From: Cymodocea nodosa
Lineage: Eukaryota; Streptophyta; Magnoliopsida; Alismatales; Cymodoceaceae
Length of the DNA stretch: 64,000 nucleotides
Direction: 5' to 3'
Assembly (NCBI GenBank): GCA_036874045.1
Contig: JAZBRI010000004.1
Location: 6,014,001-6,078,000, forward strand
Part shown: piece after piece, positions 1 through 12,599 of the stretch
How the letters are laid out: each line of letters starts with the position of its first letter
Numbering within the stretch: the stretch's first letter is position 1
Translations under genes and position numbers: made by a program
The notes under the pieces: model-generated
The model's input: the letters and a program-made list of their open reading frames with translations, nothing else
What the model was told of the DNA's origin: nothing
The model's database searches: none

Positions 1-53
1 TGTCAAACTAATGATCTAACACTGTTTATTGATTGATTTGATTAAATCTACAG

Positions 54-2535
54 GATATAGCAGATATTATACCAAAAGAAGCATTTCTTTGGAAAATAAA
101 GTTGGTCCAATCAGCAGCACTTTATGCCAATTCACGTCTACATGCAGTTAACGCTGAAGTGCTGGTGCTTACCAGGTTATAATATTTTGAACATCAATAT
201 GGTTCACATATTTTGTTGTATGGCATGTATTGTAATAATTCAATGAAATGAAATTTCAAACACGATAGATGTTCGTTTTCTAATGTTATTAATTATATTA
301 AAAACCATACTGAATAAGCATCTTCCTATTTGGCCATCTCACCTGAAAAGTAGCTAAATCTTATTTTCAAGTAGCATGCATATAATTGATTCAGTTTCTT
401 CAGTAGTTTAGTTAGACTGTTGCACTTTAGTTGTCGCAAGTGCTTTGCTTGGGTATCTCCTTTGGCGAGAGATGTTTGTGAACAAGTGAAAGCACCAATA
501 GATTGAACCCAATTACTCAAAAGCATGAATTAGATCCATGTTGCCAATTGCAAAACCTTGAGAACCGTGGAAGATACATGACCAAAGGAACGAGTCCTAC
601 TGAGTGTTTAAGTTCAGGGATGTCCCCACAGGAATTGAATGCATTCAGTCATTGGCCTAGTTCTATCTTGTCTGGTCGGTGAATTCAGTATGTTCATTCT
701 CTTTTTCACCTTTTCATGTCTCCTTGGTGTGCATAAAGGACCCAATTGAGTTAAACTGTGTATATCATGCTTTCCTTAATTTTAGGTTGTTCAACGAATT
801 TGCATGCCATGTGTGCATATATTAAAAATAAGAATGAGAAGAAAATATCTCATGCCTAGCTTAAATAAGAGAAAAAAATTGCTGTTTCATATCACCAACA
901 AATAAAGGCAGACTCTTACGATGAATCATATCAACACAATTGATTTTGAATAGGATTCATTGAAAATTAAGTTTTCTTGCTGATAAAAGGACAAGAAGAT
1001 CATTAGTTTAAAGTGTTTTTATCTCTTTGAACATTTTAACCGATTCCTTATTCTTCTGGAGCTACAGACATTGATGTATATCCCGGGAGTGTGGTGTCCA
1101 AGAAAGCATATAAAAGAAGTGTCATGCTTCATAGATATAGTGGTATTAGTTGAAGAATCTAATGATATAGAAAATACATTTAGTCACAGTGAAACATTTA
1201 AAATATTTATGAAGCAGCACCCTTAGGGATTATGGTTATAGCTATTGGAGTCAATGTTGTAAAAAATGGAAAACTGACACTCTATGGATTGAGAATTAAA
1301 ATTTTTTTAAAGAAAGGGGGTTTAAACAAGCATTTTAAAAAAAAATGTATTAATAAAAATGAATAAATATAAATATATTTACAAATATATAAGTATCACA
1401 ATCATCAAAATAATTTTAAAAAAATAAATTATAATTCAATTACATCTAATATAGTTTCAAAACCATATTTTTATTATGTATAATTGACACATGAATAAAA
1501 ACTTAAATTCAAAATATAAAGAAATATATAAAAATTATAATTAAAGTTAAAAAACAAAATAACTAACAAATAATGAAATTATATCCATGAAAATAACTCA
1601 AAAGATGAAATCTAAAGAAATTAAAAATTCCCATTTAAATGGCCAAAATGGAAAAAAAGACATTGTTCCTAGAAAAATAGGGAAAATGGATGTTCAAAGG
1701 AAAAAAATGGTTGTTTAAAGGAAAATAGCCTTTTTCCAAACCATTCCCTCCCCTCCCCCACGCCGCTGGCCCTCAACAATTTTTCTAGAAAATGAAGTGA
1801 ATTGAGGTATAAAAAAGTTAAATGGTGTCTAAATGGTTGTTTTTTTTGCAACAATGGCATTGATAACTGATATCTAGAAGAGTTAAGGGAGAAACACTGT
1901 ATAATGGTTTTTTTTTTTTGAATTTTGTTTGTCTTCCATAAATACAATATTTTTTTTTGAGAACAAGAAATGGTGGAAGTGGATTCACGTTAATAAAAGA
2001 CAATGTCTCTACATATAGAGGGTACTAGGACCCAATCATTATAATTCTAGCAATGTAGGATTAAACCCTGTATACATTTAACCTTAATATATTACTTACT
2101 GTAGCATACAATCTCAAGTTGAAACATTTAGTTTGCAAAAAAGTCAATAAAAATTCAGCAAATTTAGACAAAAGAAAATAACAAATATGTAGGAAAAGAT
2201 AAAAAAATCAATTGTTACAACAAAAGTAGCAACCAAAAAAATAATGGTTGTTGTAACAAAAGTAAGAACAAGAATGGCTTGTTATAAGTTTAAGAAAAAT
2301 TATATCTTAGACAGTAGTGGATTAACAGTCAATTGATACAATTCAAGGTAGCAAAACAAATAGACAAATGTAGTCTATCCGTAGGAATTAAATATAGGTA
2401 GATAGATGTGATCTACCTTTAGAATTTTTTTTTGTGATTTTTAACCTTTTTTTATACTTCCTTCCACCTTTTTTTTACATTTTTTATGCAAATTTTTCAC
2501 CTTCCTCTTTCTCTCTCCTCTTTTTCCCTCTCTCC

Positions 2536-2572
<37 letters not shown>

Positions 2573-5500
2573 TCTCTTATCTCCCTTCTTTTCACTCTAT
2601 GTGTGCTTCCTCTACCTCATCCATTGTGAGTACTCCTTCGTAGCATCCACAGACTTGTTTCTAACAATGATGCATTCCTCCCCTTGAACAATGGGCTTCT
2701 TCTGCTCAATAGGCTTATTTGGGAAGCCAATGCAAAACTCTTCTTTGACTTTTCTTGCCAACTTGTGGAGTTTCGTTGCTATGGTTTGGTACACAAGAGA
2801 GAATTTGTGTTCGTCGAGCACCTTTGTTGCTGATCAATGTGAAAAGGATGGGAAGCTAGTAGCATTCAACAAGAACAAAATAGGTGGAGTTGATGTGGCA
2901 AGTCAATCAACAACAGCAGTAGCTTCTGACATGTGGAAGCTTTCATTTGGATGATGGTGGGGAGGGTCACCTTGAATCTCATAGTCAGTGGTGCTGCAGA
3001 TCTTTTGCTACTCGTGGGTGGCTATGGGAATGAGGTAGGGATGGAGGTGTCAAGCTAGCAGAAGTGGAGCATGATTGGAGGTGAGTGTTGTGGTTGGCAA
3101 GAGAGGTGCCGTGAGGTCCTACTAGCAGTGATGGATTCTTGGCTACTGGTAGTTGGGAGGAGGGCGTTGGTTTAGATTTTCCTTTTATCTACTGAGATCT
3201 CTTACATTTTTAAACTCTTAAAAACTTACTTTGATACTGTGTAAGAAGAAGAAATGATGGAAGTGCATTCACATTAGCAAAGACAATGTCTATAAATAGA
3301 AATCATAAAGATGCAACCAATATAAATCTATTATACATGTAACCTACTATATTATTTACTCTAACACTTTATATATCTTTAATCTTTTTCAGAATCATTG
3401 TTACAGTTTGTGATGCAAGTAATATTTTTTTCATTTCTTTCTTATTGTTTCATGGATAATATTCTTAATGAATTTTTTTATGCACTCAAAATATATGTTA
3501 CTTGATCATTAAAAAAGCATTCCATAATGTTTTATTGTTTTTCTTGACTTTAGTGGTAAAGATAACATGCTACCAAGCAAGGATGAGGGTCAACGGCTAC
3601 TGAATTCATTAAAAAACTGCACAGTTCGTTACTTAAAAGACAATGGTCACACACTATTATTGGTAAGTGAATTAATATTGTTACTTTCTCATTTTTTGAG
3701 CTGCAGCAAGTTATTCAAAGTAAAAACATAAAAAGCAGCAAACCTATACAAGCTATAGGCAGACCAGGAAAAAACCAGAAAGCATCTAAGGTCTGAAACA
3801 GAAATATAATTAAAATGCCCAATAAAATTGCGATAAAAATTTCAGAAAATTTCCAAAGAAATAAAATTGCCGGAAATAGCAGAAATACAAAAAACGGGAA
3901 AATTAAAAAGAAAATAAAGCATATGTTCTATGTTCCTCTAAAAGATCAACATCATTTGAGACCATCATTGTTTCCAGACATTGTCTATACTCGATATTTA
4001 TAAACTAAAACTGATATAGAAATATACTTAATTAACTTCTTTTCTAATGCAGGAAGATGGTTTAAATTTGATGACTATTATTAAAGCTCTAAGAATGTAT
4101 CGCCGCTCAAGAAAACATGATTATGCTAGAGATTTTCTTCCTCCTTCTCTGATGGAATATAAGAAGACATTTGAAGAAGATAACAGGTAACATTCTTTGC
4201 TATTACTGTTCTGAAAGATCTTATAACCAGAAAGAACTGATTCCATGATTTCATAAACTCAACACAGATTGTTTGGAATGGCAGCTAGTCCTGTTCTGCT
4301 ATCAACTTTGAGAAATGGAGACATTGTTAGGGGTCTTTCTGGGGTTCCAAATGAAGGTCCTGTTCTTTTAGTTGGCTATCATATGTTAATGGGAATTGAG
4401 CTTGTTCCACTATATGAAGCATTTTTAAGGGAGAAAAGGGTCTGTCTTCGTGGAATGGCCCACCCAATTTTGTTCTCAAACGATGTTAGAACTGCCCAGC
4501 AGGAGGTTTCAGCACCTGATCTCATGAAAGTATTTGGTGCAGTACCTGTTTCACCGATTAGCATGTATAAGCTGTTCTCTAACAATGAATTTGTTCTTCT
4601 TTATCCTGGGGGTGTAAGAGAAGCTCTCCATCGTAAGGTCAGACCTCCTTTTTTTCTTTTGTTTTTCCCTACGCTGGAAAGGTAACTGTGGAGACAACTA
4701 GACAAGAAATGATAGAAGAGTAGATTGATTTCATTGACCAGTAATAGACCCTCTCTATACATGTTAGAGAGAATTGTTACATGAAAAAAAAAAGTGGAAC
4801 TAAACCCACGAGAATCCCTAACCTTACGATCTATAAAGATCCATTTACATTTATTCATACACTCTAACTGTAACCAAAGGATTTCTTCCATCAGCTAAGC
4901 CAAAAATGATAAATCATACATATAACTGATACAAGTGTCCAAACCACAAGATTGTTGACATGTAATGAATTGGTGTACTCATCAACAAACACTATGATAA
5001 ATCATCTCTTGGCTTTTCTTTTCCAATCATGGATGTAGAAGTTGGTCTGGTTAAAATAAAGGTAAGGTCCAATAAGAGATTTTACATATTGATAATTTCA
5101 GAGATTCCTTAACATTTAATTCCAAAATAAATATCAATTTGCTCCATATACTGATCAAGCAATCTTAGTTTCTTTTTGACCCTCAGGGTGAAGAATATAA
5201 TTTGTTTTGGCCAGAGAAGCCAGAGTTTGTAAGAATGGCAGCACAATTTGGTGTTACAATAGTACCATTTGGGGCTGTTGGAGAAGATGATATAACTGAA
5301 GTAAGATTCATCGTCTTGTTCAACTTTGATGAAGTTATGATTGCATTACCTTTGGTGATCACATTCTAATAATGTATATTACTATCCATCTTTTGAAATT
5401 TTTTATGATACATATTGTAACATTTGCATTTTTTGGATGCTATCATGGTGAATTTCATTGAATGATCCATGCATAAAACTTAATTCATGAATTTCATTGT

Positions 5501-8500
5501 CCTACAAAAAATCATTACAATTCTCAAATTTTTATTTTCCTAAAGGCTTTTATGCATGTCAAAAGGGATGGTTTTATGGAAGTTTTTTTTTACAAGATTA
5601 TAAACTTAAATAAGTGTAGAAGAAACTGAAAAAAGTAAAGGCCTAAAATTACTTGATTAGAAATTTTGAGACAATTTAAGTTTATGTAATTTAATTGATG
5701 ATTTGATCCTTATAAAGAAATACATAGAAAAAAAGATTTATATAAGTGACCTTACATAGTGAAATTATTAAGTGTAACACTATGTTTACAGAATAATGAC
5801 CTTCACTTCGACATTCTATAATGAAGAAAGAGAAAGTTTGGTGTCTCCAATCTACTTTTAAACTAGGCTTATAGGATTTTTAAGCTGGATTTTACATTTC
5901 TCTAAATGTTCATGGCAAAAGATTCCTTAAGTTTTCCACAAAATGCGGCTACCCTTTATAGATATGCATGGTATGGCAAAAAGAGGTTGATACATGAACT
6001 TAATCCTCCATAAAAAGTTAAGGGTTTCAATTTTGTGTTCAAGACATTTTCAAGTTTTAAAATTTTATTTTGCTAATTAATTTGCTTAGGAATGAATTAT
6101 CCTTTTGTTTCACTTAAACTGTCACTCTACCAATAGAGGTTTATCCCTTCATAGTTTAAAATGCATGGTATGGATTTATGTTGATTGAAGACATTTTGTG
6201 TTCAAGATATCTTCAAGTTTTAAAATTTTATTTTGCTAATTAATTTGCTTAGGAATGAATTCTCCTTTTGTTTCACTTAAACTGTCACTCTACCAATAGA
6301 GGTTTAGTGACATGTTGCATTGAACCTCAGGTACGATGAAACTAAAATAAAAGGAACGTATTGCACACCTTAGATGTAAAGTTCTTAAGTTAGGGGCTCT
6401 ACATCGGTGCTTCAATATAATGAAAATAAGCAAAGGTTCTCACATCTTAATGTGCAAGTGTAAGTCAAGAAGTTAGTCTAAAATACCTAAATTAAACTAG
6501 CAACTTGAAATATAGATCCTTAACTGGTAAGGATTATAGATTAGTGCATATAATGATAAGAAGGAAAATTAATATATTATACTTGCAATAAAGTAAATGG
6601 GTGGGAGACAAATTTTGGTTAAATGAGGATGGTGATTTTAAATCATGGTATATAGGAAAAGATGAACATAGGAATGAAGTTGGAATAATAGTTAATAAAA
6701 GTTTAAGAGATGAAGTTGTTGAGGTAATAAGGATAAAAAATAAAATTGAATAATTAAATTTGTGGTAGAAAACGAGATAGTTCATATAATTAGTGTGTAT
6801 GCTCTACAAATATATTTATGAGAAGCTATTAAACAAAAATTTTGGAAATATTTGAGTAGTTTAATTCATAGTTTGCCTACCAGTGAAAATCTCTTTATTG
6901 CAGGGGATCTAAATGCTCTTGTTGGAGAGAAAAATATAAGATAGGAAAGAAATCATAGAAGATTTGACTTTGATAATAGAAATAAAGAGGAAATTTTAAT
7001 TTTGCACTTCACTATAACTTGTAGCCTTTTAGTAGTTAACACTTATTTTAGGAAAAGAGAACGACATTTAATTATCTTTAAAAGTGATTTAAATGCTAGT
7101 CAAATAAATTTTGACTTGTTAGAAAAATAGATCAAAGAATGTGTAAAAATTTTAATATTATTAATTTACTTAAATAACTAATAGAAAATTTTAGAGTTAA
7201 GAAGAAAGGTCTCCATACAATTTTCGGTAATTTAGGAAAAAACTTATGATAAAGTACTTAGAAACTTGTTGTGGTGCGTTTTAGAAAGAAAAGAAATACT
7301 AAAAGGATATATTGATATTATAAAGGGTATATATAAAAAAGCAATGACTAATATTAATATTATAGGAAGATGAAGAAGAAACTAGAGAATTTCCTATAGA
7401 CAGATTTACATCAAGATGGAATACTTTAGTGTATGTTATTTGTTGATGATATAGTTTTAATTAATGAAATTAAGTTAGGAATTAATTCTAAATTAGAATT
7501 ATGGAGAGACACTTTAGAGTTCAAAAAATTTAGATTAAGTAGTCAAAAATTAAAAATATGAAATCTTGGTTCAACGAAAATAAGAATAATGATAAAGATA
7601 TATATTTAGATGGTTATAAGATTCATAAAAATAAGATTTTTAAATACTTAGGATCTATGATAAATGGGAATTATGAAATTATAAAAGATGTTATTCATAG
7701 AATTAAAATAATGTGGAGGAAGTAAAGAAATGCTTTTGGAGTGTTATGTGATAGATGGATGCCTTTAAAGTTAAAAGAAAAATTTTATGAAATTGTTATC
7801 CACCCATCTATATTTTACAGTTCAGAATGTGAAATATAAAATATGACCATATATAAAAAGTTAGTATTACTGAACTACGTATGTTTAGATGGATGGGTTG
7901 TAATATTATAAGAGATAAACTAAAAAGCGATTTTATTAGGATTGGTGTAAAAGTTGCACCAATTTAAGATAATAGGAAATTGATTTAGGTTGTTTAGTCA
8001 TATCTTTCGGAGGATAAGGAATGCATTAATTAGTGTAAAAATAATAAAAAAATGGAGGTAGACTGAAAACTACTTGATTAAGAATTATGAGAAAAGATTT
8101 AAATTTATGTAATTTAATTGAATATTTGGTTATATATAGGAATATTTGGAAAAAAAAGATTCACGTAATTAACTCCACATGATGGGATCATGATTTAAAA
8201 TGTTGTTGTTTTCACTTGAACTGTCAAAGCTTACCATTGGACCTTTGTATAGATTTTTGGCGAACTTCAAATTTAAGGAGGCTAAATATAAACAATAACA
8301 ACAGTCTTCTGCTTTCACACGAGGCTCTTTCTTTTGATGCTTTCACACCATGGTCTCTTTTCTTTGTACCTAATAGAGACTTCAACCTCCAACTTTATGA
8401 ATGTGCTTTTTGTACTAAAATATAGTTATAACTTCCCTGTAGTTTTTCAACATGTTTTCTCCGTATATATGCTGTCCAGCCTAAGTGCCTTACTTAATCC

Positions 8501-9663
8501 TTACAAATGTGTCTTCTGTGCCCTCATTGCAGTCACAATTAGAGTTCAAGCTTTGTCTATATAATTTTCTGATTACGCAATTGAATTTTAACATTTTGAA
8601 TTGGATGTTGAACATGCTACAATTCAAATTTCATGTAAAACAAAGGGGTCACTTTGTAGTTTCTATTGATTTTTTGATCTAGCATGCAGTGTTTTTCAAC
8701 TTATTTCCTGAGAAAAAAAACTGTTTTCTACGGTTTGTTGTAAGCATCAGCTTATTTTCCTAGTTCCAATTCCCAGGTTTCCCAGATTAAATTCTTGAGG
8801 AAGTATTAGACCAAAATTTGTTTCAAACGATCTCTTACGGTGTTGGCATTTTCTTTGGATATCAATTCCAGCTCCAAATATGTCTTTAAGATTCTTTTAT
8901 ATTTTTTCTTTAAAACTCCTAGAATAAACGAAGCTAAAATATCTCTTTTGTCTCCAAAACCCTTCATCCAAGTAATATGTAATTTGTTTATGAATCATAC
9001 ATGCGCTCTATTAATAAGCTTACAATTTGTTCTTTTTCTCTTAAACTCTATTATGCACAAGATATAGCAGAACCATATGTAGCGATGTCATGCTTAATCT
9101 TAGCCTTGCATCTTCATTCATCACTGCGGTACTAAATATCTTATTGTTTTTATAATGGCATACAGTTGCTTCTAGATTATAATGACCAAATTAGCATTCC
9201 TGTCATTCGAGAATCTATCAGAGATATGAATAGAAATATCGCTAATTTGAGGTAACCTTGCTTCTCCCGTACATCATTATTTATCATTCTATAGCATTCT
9301 CTGAATTTATCCCGTGTACATATGATTTCATGTGGTTTTGATGAGATAAATCACCCTTCCAGATCTGATCTAGGTGGTGATGTCTCACAGCAAGATCTTT
9401 ACTTTCCTGTCATGCTTCCTAAGATACCTGGTCGTATGTACTATTTATTTGGGAAACCAATTGATACCAAGGGCATGAGAGAAACTCTCAAAGAACGAAG
9501 ACATACGCATGCATTGTATTTGCAAATAAAGTATGAAGTTGAGAACATACTTTCATACTTGAAGAAGAAAAGGGAGGATGATCCATATAGGGGCATTTTA
9601 CGAAGAACCATCTATCAAACTTTACAGGGTTCAGAGGATAATATCCCCACATTTGAGCCGTAA
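54..9663 (+). CDS. PES1: Phytyl ester synthase / diacylglycerol acyltransferase-like, chloroplastic (3' part, 7 exons)
   Basis: Exons 54-175, 3554-3662, 4053-4186, 4268-4637, 5187-5300, 9166-9251 and 9363-9663 join in frame to give 411 C-terminal residues and a TAA; the N-terminal transit peptide and most of the alpha/beta-hydrolase part lie left of the window. The visible part carries the hydrolase end ([17 protein letters not shown]) and the acyltransferase half: [14 protein letters not shown] in the HX4D position and [14 protein letters not shown] as the glycerol-3-phosphate-binding-like block, then [13 protein letters not shown] and GKPIDTKG. In the family (Arabidopsis PES1/PES2) the enzyme esterifies phytol and diacylglycerol with fatty acids in plastoglobules during senescence and nitrogen stress. 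All donors are GT and all acceptors AG. Introns 1 (3.4 kb) and 5 (3.9 kb) are swollen by repeats. The family call is firm; PES1 versus PES2 is not resolved. Confidence 0.9.
1966..3370 (+). repeat. Pair of LTR-like direct repeats inside intron 1 of the acyltransferase gene
   Basis: Copies at about 1966-2110 and 3243-3370 share the order AAATGrTGGAAGTG, ATTCACrTTA, AAAGACAATGTCT, ATATAGA, and end in AACCT..ATATTA with TTACT. The shape resembles a short LTR U3/R region. The roughly 1.1 kb between them holds a CT microsatellite and purine-rich sequence but no coding domain that I recognise. It may be an old non-autonomous LTR element; it is degenerate, with no clear primer-binding site. Confidence 0.4.
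2538..2567. repeat. (CT)n microsatellite
   Basis: About 15 CT units within a longer pyrimidine-rich stretch (about 2450-2600) in intron 1 of the acyltransferase gene. Confidence 0.85.
4690..4885 (+). repeat. Possible solo LTR-like repeat
   Basis: The stretch in intron 4 of the acyltransferase gene has the same order as the LTR-like repeats near 1966 and 3243: GAAATGATAGAAG, ATTGATTTCATTGA, then CTCTCTATACATG and a run towards ACTCTAACTGTAAC. There is no internal region beside it. Assignment rests on loose similarity only. Confidence 0.3.
5605..5780 (+). mobile_element. RTE-clade LINE, 3' tail fragment (copy a)
   Basis: Contains the tail shared by the other copies: AATTACTTGATTAGAAATTTTGAG, then TTTATGTAATTTAATTGATGATTTG and AAATACATAGAAAAAAAGATT, then a CATAGTG motif. 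It is 5'-truncated, as usual for LINE insertions, and lies in intron 5 of the acyltransferase gene in the sense direction. Confidence 0.65.
6031..6306 (+). repeat. Recent tandem duplication, unit about 163 bp
   Basis: Positions 6031-6143 and 6194-6306 are nearly identical over about 110 bases (start TTTTGTGTTCAAGA, end CAATAGAGGTTTA), with only a few differences. They lie in intron 5 of the acyltransferase gene, just upstream of the large LINE copy. Confidence 0.85.
6595..8212 (+). mobile_element. RTE-clade LINE, degenerate copy with endonuclease and reverse transcriptase remains (copy b)
   Basis: Translated pieces follow the plant RTE polyprotein in order: near 6650-6720 [18 protein letters not shown] (endonuclease), near 6900 [12 protein letters not shown], near 7060 [11 protein letters not shown], near 7240-7350 the RT stretch [13 protein letters not shown] and [16 protein letters not shown], near 7437-7465 the catalytic motif [12 protein letters not shown], then [11 protein letters not shown] near 7635. 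The 3' end (about 8165-8212) has the shared tail, closing in TTGTTGTT. The reading frame is broken many times and the copy is shortened (a full element is about 3.3 kb). It is dead and lies in intron 5 of the acyltransferase gene. Confidence 0.88.
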
Positions 9664-11035
9664 GAAAGGCTGAAAATTTGGGTCTTCCTGTCATCGCATT
9701 TAATGTAAAAATAAAAAAATACAGTATGCAACAGAGGATGTGCAACCTCTACCGATGAGCCCAAGTCAGCCTACGTGTAATGTAACAACAACAATCTACT
9801 CATTGCTTAACTGGACAGAAGACATCCAGTATTTTCTATTTCCTAACTTCACAGGGGAAGTTCCATTTGAAGTTTGGAGAATAGCAAACTTAAGTGTTCC
9901 AATAGGTGGTAGAGATTCCTGTATCATATAACATTATTTCTTTATTTTTTTCCTTTGAGAAAAATTTATGTTATTTTTGTTTCCTCTGTTGATTATTCTT
10001 CCATTCACTTGGAAAATTACTGTATGAACCATAAAGTACAATATTTGTTTATACAATAAGCATTTATAGACCCATGGAGGAAAGAGGAAATTTTATTTCT
10101 TCATAAAGTACAAGATCTATTTTTGTTTCTTCGTATCTTGAGATCTTTCATTTAGTTAGGTTCTGATTATGGATCGCATCAATTTGGTTGAGCGCTCTTG
10201 AGTAAGATTATGGATGAAAGAGTTACAGAAATTTTAATTATTAAGGATATGTTCGCAAAATTAAAGTTGATTGGACAAAGTGAAAAAATTGCATGTTGAG
10301 TGTTTTATGATACCTTTAAAATAAAAGGAAAATTCTACAAGCATCCATTCTCGGACCGGTAAACATAAATATATGAAAAAAGCTTATGTGATATGCAAAT
10401 GTAATTGCATAAGCTAGAAAATGAGTTCGTTCAAAATAAAAGAGTTGTGCAAGTTGAGAATTAAACAAGAGAAATGGTTTGATTGTTTCCATAGATGCTT
10501 TCATAAGGAAAGGGAAATTAATTAATGTAGGTTAAATTAAAAGTGATATAGGAAGACTAGAAATAGAAAAGGATTTAAAATTACATAATTTAATAGAAGA
10601 TTTGTTTGTAGATAAAAATAAATGAAAGAAAATGATTCGTGTGATTAACATCAATCATTTGGCTATGATGATATTTTCTTGTAAAATATTCTTGCGCGAG
10701 ATCATGACTATAATCTATAAGTAAATGAATTCATGAATTCTATTATGGGATTTTCCAATAAAATGCTTTGATGATAATCTTGAAGCACGCAATTATTATC
10801 AGATTATTAATTTTAATGAATGTAGAAAATTCTATTACTATCAAAAAAAACAAAACAACTTTTGTTTTTGGGTCCCGGATCAGGCGAAAATTGAAATTTC
10901 CCAAGTGTCTCTCACAGCATGCATTATGAAGGTCGATTTTCCAAATTTTTAGAAATTTTAGGTTAAAAACCAATAAAATTTCTTCCTTCCAACTACAACT
11001 CAAGAATTTCGAGTTGAAGATTTTTCATTTATGGT
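9664..11035. other. Convergent intergenic region, acyltransferase and DVR
   Basis: AT-rich DNA between two stop codons facing each other. The first few hundred bases presumably hold the acyltransferase 3' UTR. The middle holds a LINE tail (copy c). The last 200 bases should hold the DVR 3' UTR. No other gene was seen. Confidence 0.6.
10180..10680 (+). mobile_element. RTE-clade LINE, 3' fragment (copy c)
   Basis: Near 10510-10640 the order AATTAATTAATGTAG, AAATTAAAAGTGATATAGG, AAAATTACATAATTTAATAGAAGATTTG and AAAATGATTCGTGTGATTAAC matches the 3' parts of copies b and f. Upstream, near 10200-10350, weaker similarity to the end of the RT reading frame remains. Degenerate. Confidence 0.6.
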
Positions 11036-12286
11036 TCAGAAAATGGTCTGCTCGCCCAACTCCTGCCCGGCCATCCCTTCCCTGAGCACCCGCCGGAAGA
11101 AGTCCTCCAACGAGTCCTTGCCGTAGCTCGGCGTCTTCTCAGCGCTGTACTCTCCGGTTTCTGGGTCCAACGCCAGCATGCTCTCCGCCGCGTAGTACCT
11201 CCCGATCCTCCCAAACTCCGCCGCGTCCTCCATCACCGGGAAGAGCTTCGCCAGCAAGTCCAACACCCCGATCGCCAAGTCCATCACCCCGATCGGCACT
11301 TTCAGGAACTTTGGCTCCTTCCCGGCCAACCTGAACAGGATCTCTCCTTGCTCCAACGGCGTCAGCGCCTTCCCCGGCCCTCCCACGGGAAGGATCTTGC
11401 AGGCCTTCTCTACGTCCGTCACGCAGTCAGCGATGAAAGCCGCGAGATCCTCCTCGCTTATTGGCTTGCAGGCGCAGAGCTTCCCGTCGCCGAACATCAC
11501 GTACGGCTTCCCGTCCTTCACGGTCTCCACCTGCCCGCCCAAGCTCTTGAAGAAGGCGGTCGGCCTCACGATGCTGTAGGTGAACCCCGGGCAGTTCGTC
11601 GCCTCCATCTCCAGCTCCGCCTCGAACTTCAGCTTTGCGCGTTGGAACTCGAGGAGCGGTTTCTGGACGCAGATCGCGGAGAGAAGGACGAAGTGTGTGG
11701 CGCCTCGCCGCCGCCCGGCGACGAGGCTGTTGCGGGAGGCCTCGTAGTCGATCCTCCACGAGTCCTTAACTCCACCACTCCGGCTCGCGAGGCAGCAGAC
11801 GACGACGTCGATGGGGACTCCCAGATCGTCGAGGGAACTGTTCAAATGGTCGGCGTCGGTGACGTCGGAGAAACAGACGTTCGAGCCGGCTAGGTCTTGG
11901 AGGGTCTGCTCCTTGCCGACGCGGCCACGGATCCCGTTCCGCTCGCGGGCGACGGCGATGACGTTGAATCCTCTCCTCGAAAGCTCCCGGACGACGAATT
12001 TACCGATGTAACCGGTGGAGCCGGTGACGAGAACGTTGACGTCCTTCGGGGGTCTGGTCCGGAACTCGGGTGGAGAAGGGGCGGTGTTGGGTGGGGAAGA
12101 GGCGGAAGCTCTGACAGCGTGAAGCGGAGGGTTGTTCCTGGACTTGAGCCTCCTCACGGGACCTTCTACGTTTAGAGTGGAGGGATAGACGATCGGAGAA
12201 GAAGGGCGGTAGTGAAGAAGAGGTGGAAGGGAAGGATGCGGCCGGTGGTAGAGGTTAGGGGGTCGGATTGTGAGCTTCAGGGCCAT
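11036..12286 (-). CDS. DVR: Divinyl chlorophyllide a 8-vinyl reductase, chloroplastic
   Basis: A single uninterrupted 416-codon frame. The enzyme reduces the 8-vinyl group of divinyl chlorophyllide a (NADPH-dependent), a late step of chlorophyll synthesis in the plastid. Residues 1 to about 75 are Ser/Pro/Arg-rich and acid-poor, as a transit peptide. The Rossmann motif GSTGYIG is at 89-95, followed by [19 protein letters not shown]. Further family blocks are [48 protein letters not shown] and [18 protein letters not shown]. The length fits plant DVR (about 400-417 aa) and the gene is intronless, as I recall for Arabidopsis PCB2. The start is the first ATG with a proper transit peptide. The coding region is strikingly GC-rich beside AT-rich flanks, a monocot trait. 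Convergent with the acyltransferase gene. Confidence 0.97.
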   Translation of the reverse strand: MALKLTIRPPNLYHRPHPSLPPLLHYRPSSPIVYPSTLNVEGPVRRLKSRNNPPLHAVRASASSPPNTAPSPPEFRTRPPKDVNVLVTGSTGYIGKFVVRELSRRGFNVIAVARERNGIRGRVGKEQTLQDLAGSNVCFSDVTDADHLNSSLDDLGVPIDVVVCCLASRSGGVKDSWRIDYEASRNSLVAGRRRGATHFVLLSAICVQKPLLEFQRAKLKFEAELEMEATNCPGFTYSIVRPTAFFKSLGGQVETVKDGKPYVMFGDGKLCACKPISEEDLAAFIADCVTDVEKACKILPVGGPGKALTPLEQGEILFRLAGKEPKFLKVPIGVMDLAIGVLDLLAKLFPVMEDAAEFGRIGRYYAAESMLALDPETGEYSAEKTPSYGKDSLEDFFRRVLREGMAGQELGEQTIF

Positions 12287-12599
12287 TGCAACTTCCGGCG
12301 ACGGCGGCGATCTCGTGGTGGTGAGCTCTGCTTCACCACCAGCGAGTGCTATGGTTGTTTGGGTGAGGGAAAATCTCTTCCCAATCCCATTGGCTCCTCA
12401 AGATTTCAAGTTTTTTTTTTTTTTTAAGATAAGGACACGGAAAATGGAAAAAGGGAATTTACGTACGTTTTAATTAAAACATTCTGGACCTTTTTGTAAA
12501 GAAGAGACACATTTATGGGCCTCACAAGAAAAACTTCAAACATATACCGTCTGTTTCACCACGAGGTGAACGGTGAATAAAAGATTACCGTTTGGTGAA

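Noticed and set aside
2434-2643. Phe/Leu/Ser-rich 69-codon frame
   Set aside because: A translation of the CT-rich microsatellite region.
11348-11893. 181-codon plus-strand open frame opposite DVR
   Set aside because: A shadow of the GC-rich DVR frame: GC-rich codons leave the antisense frame open. Its translation resembles no family.
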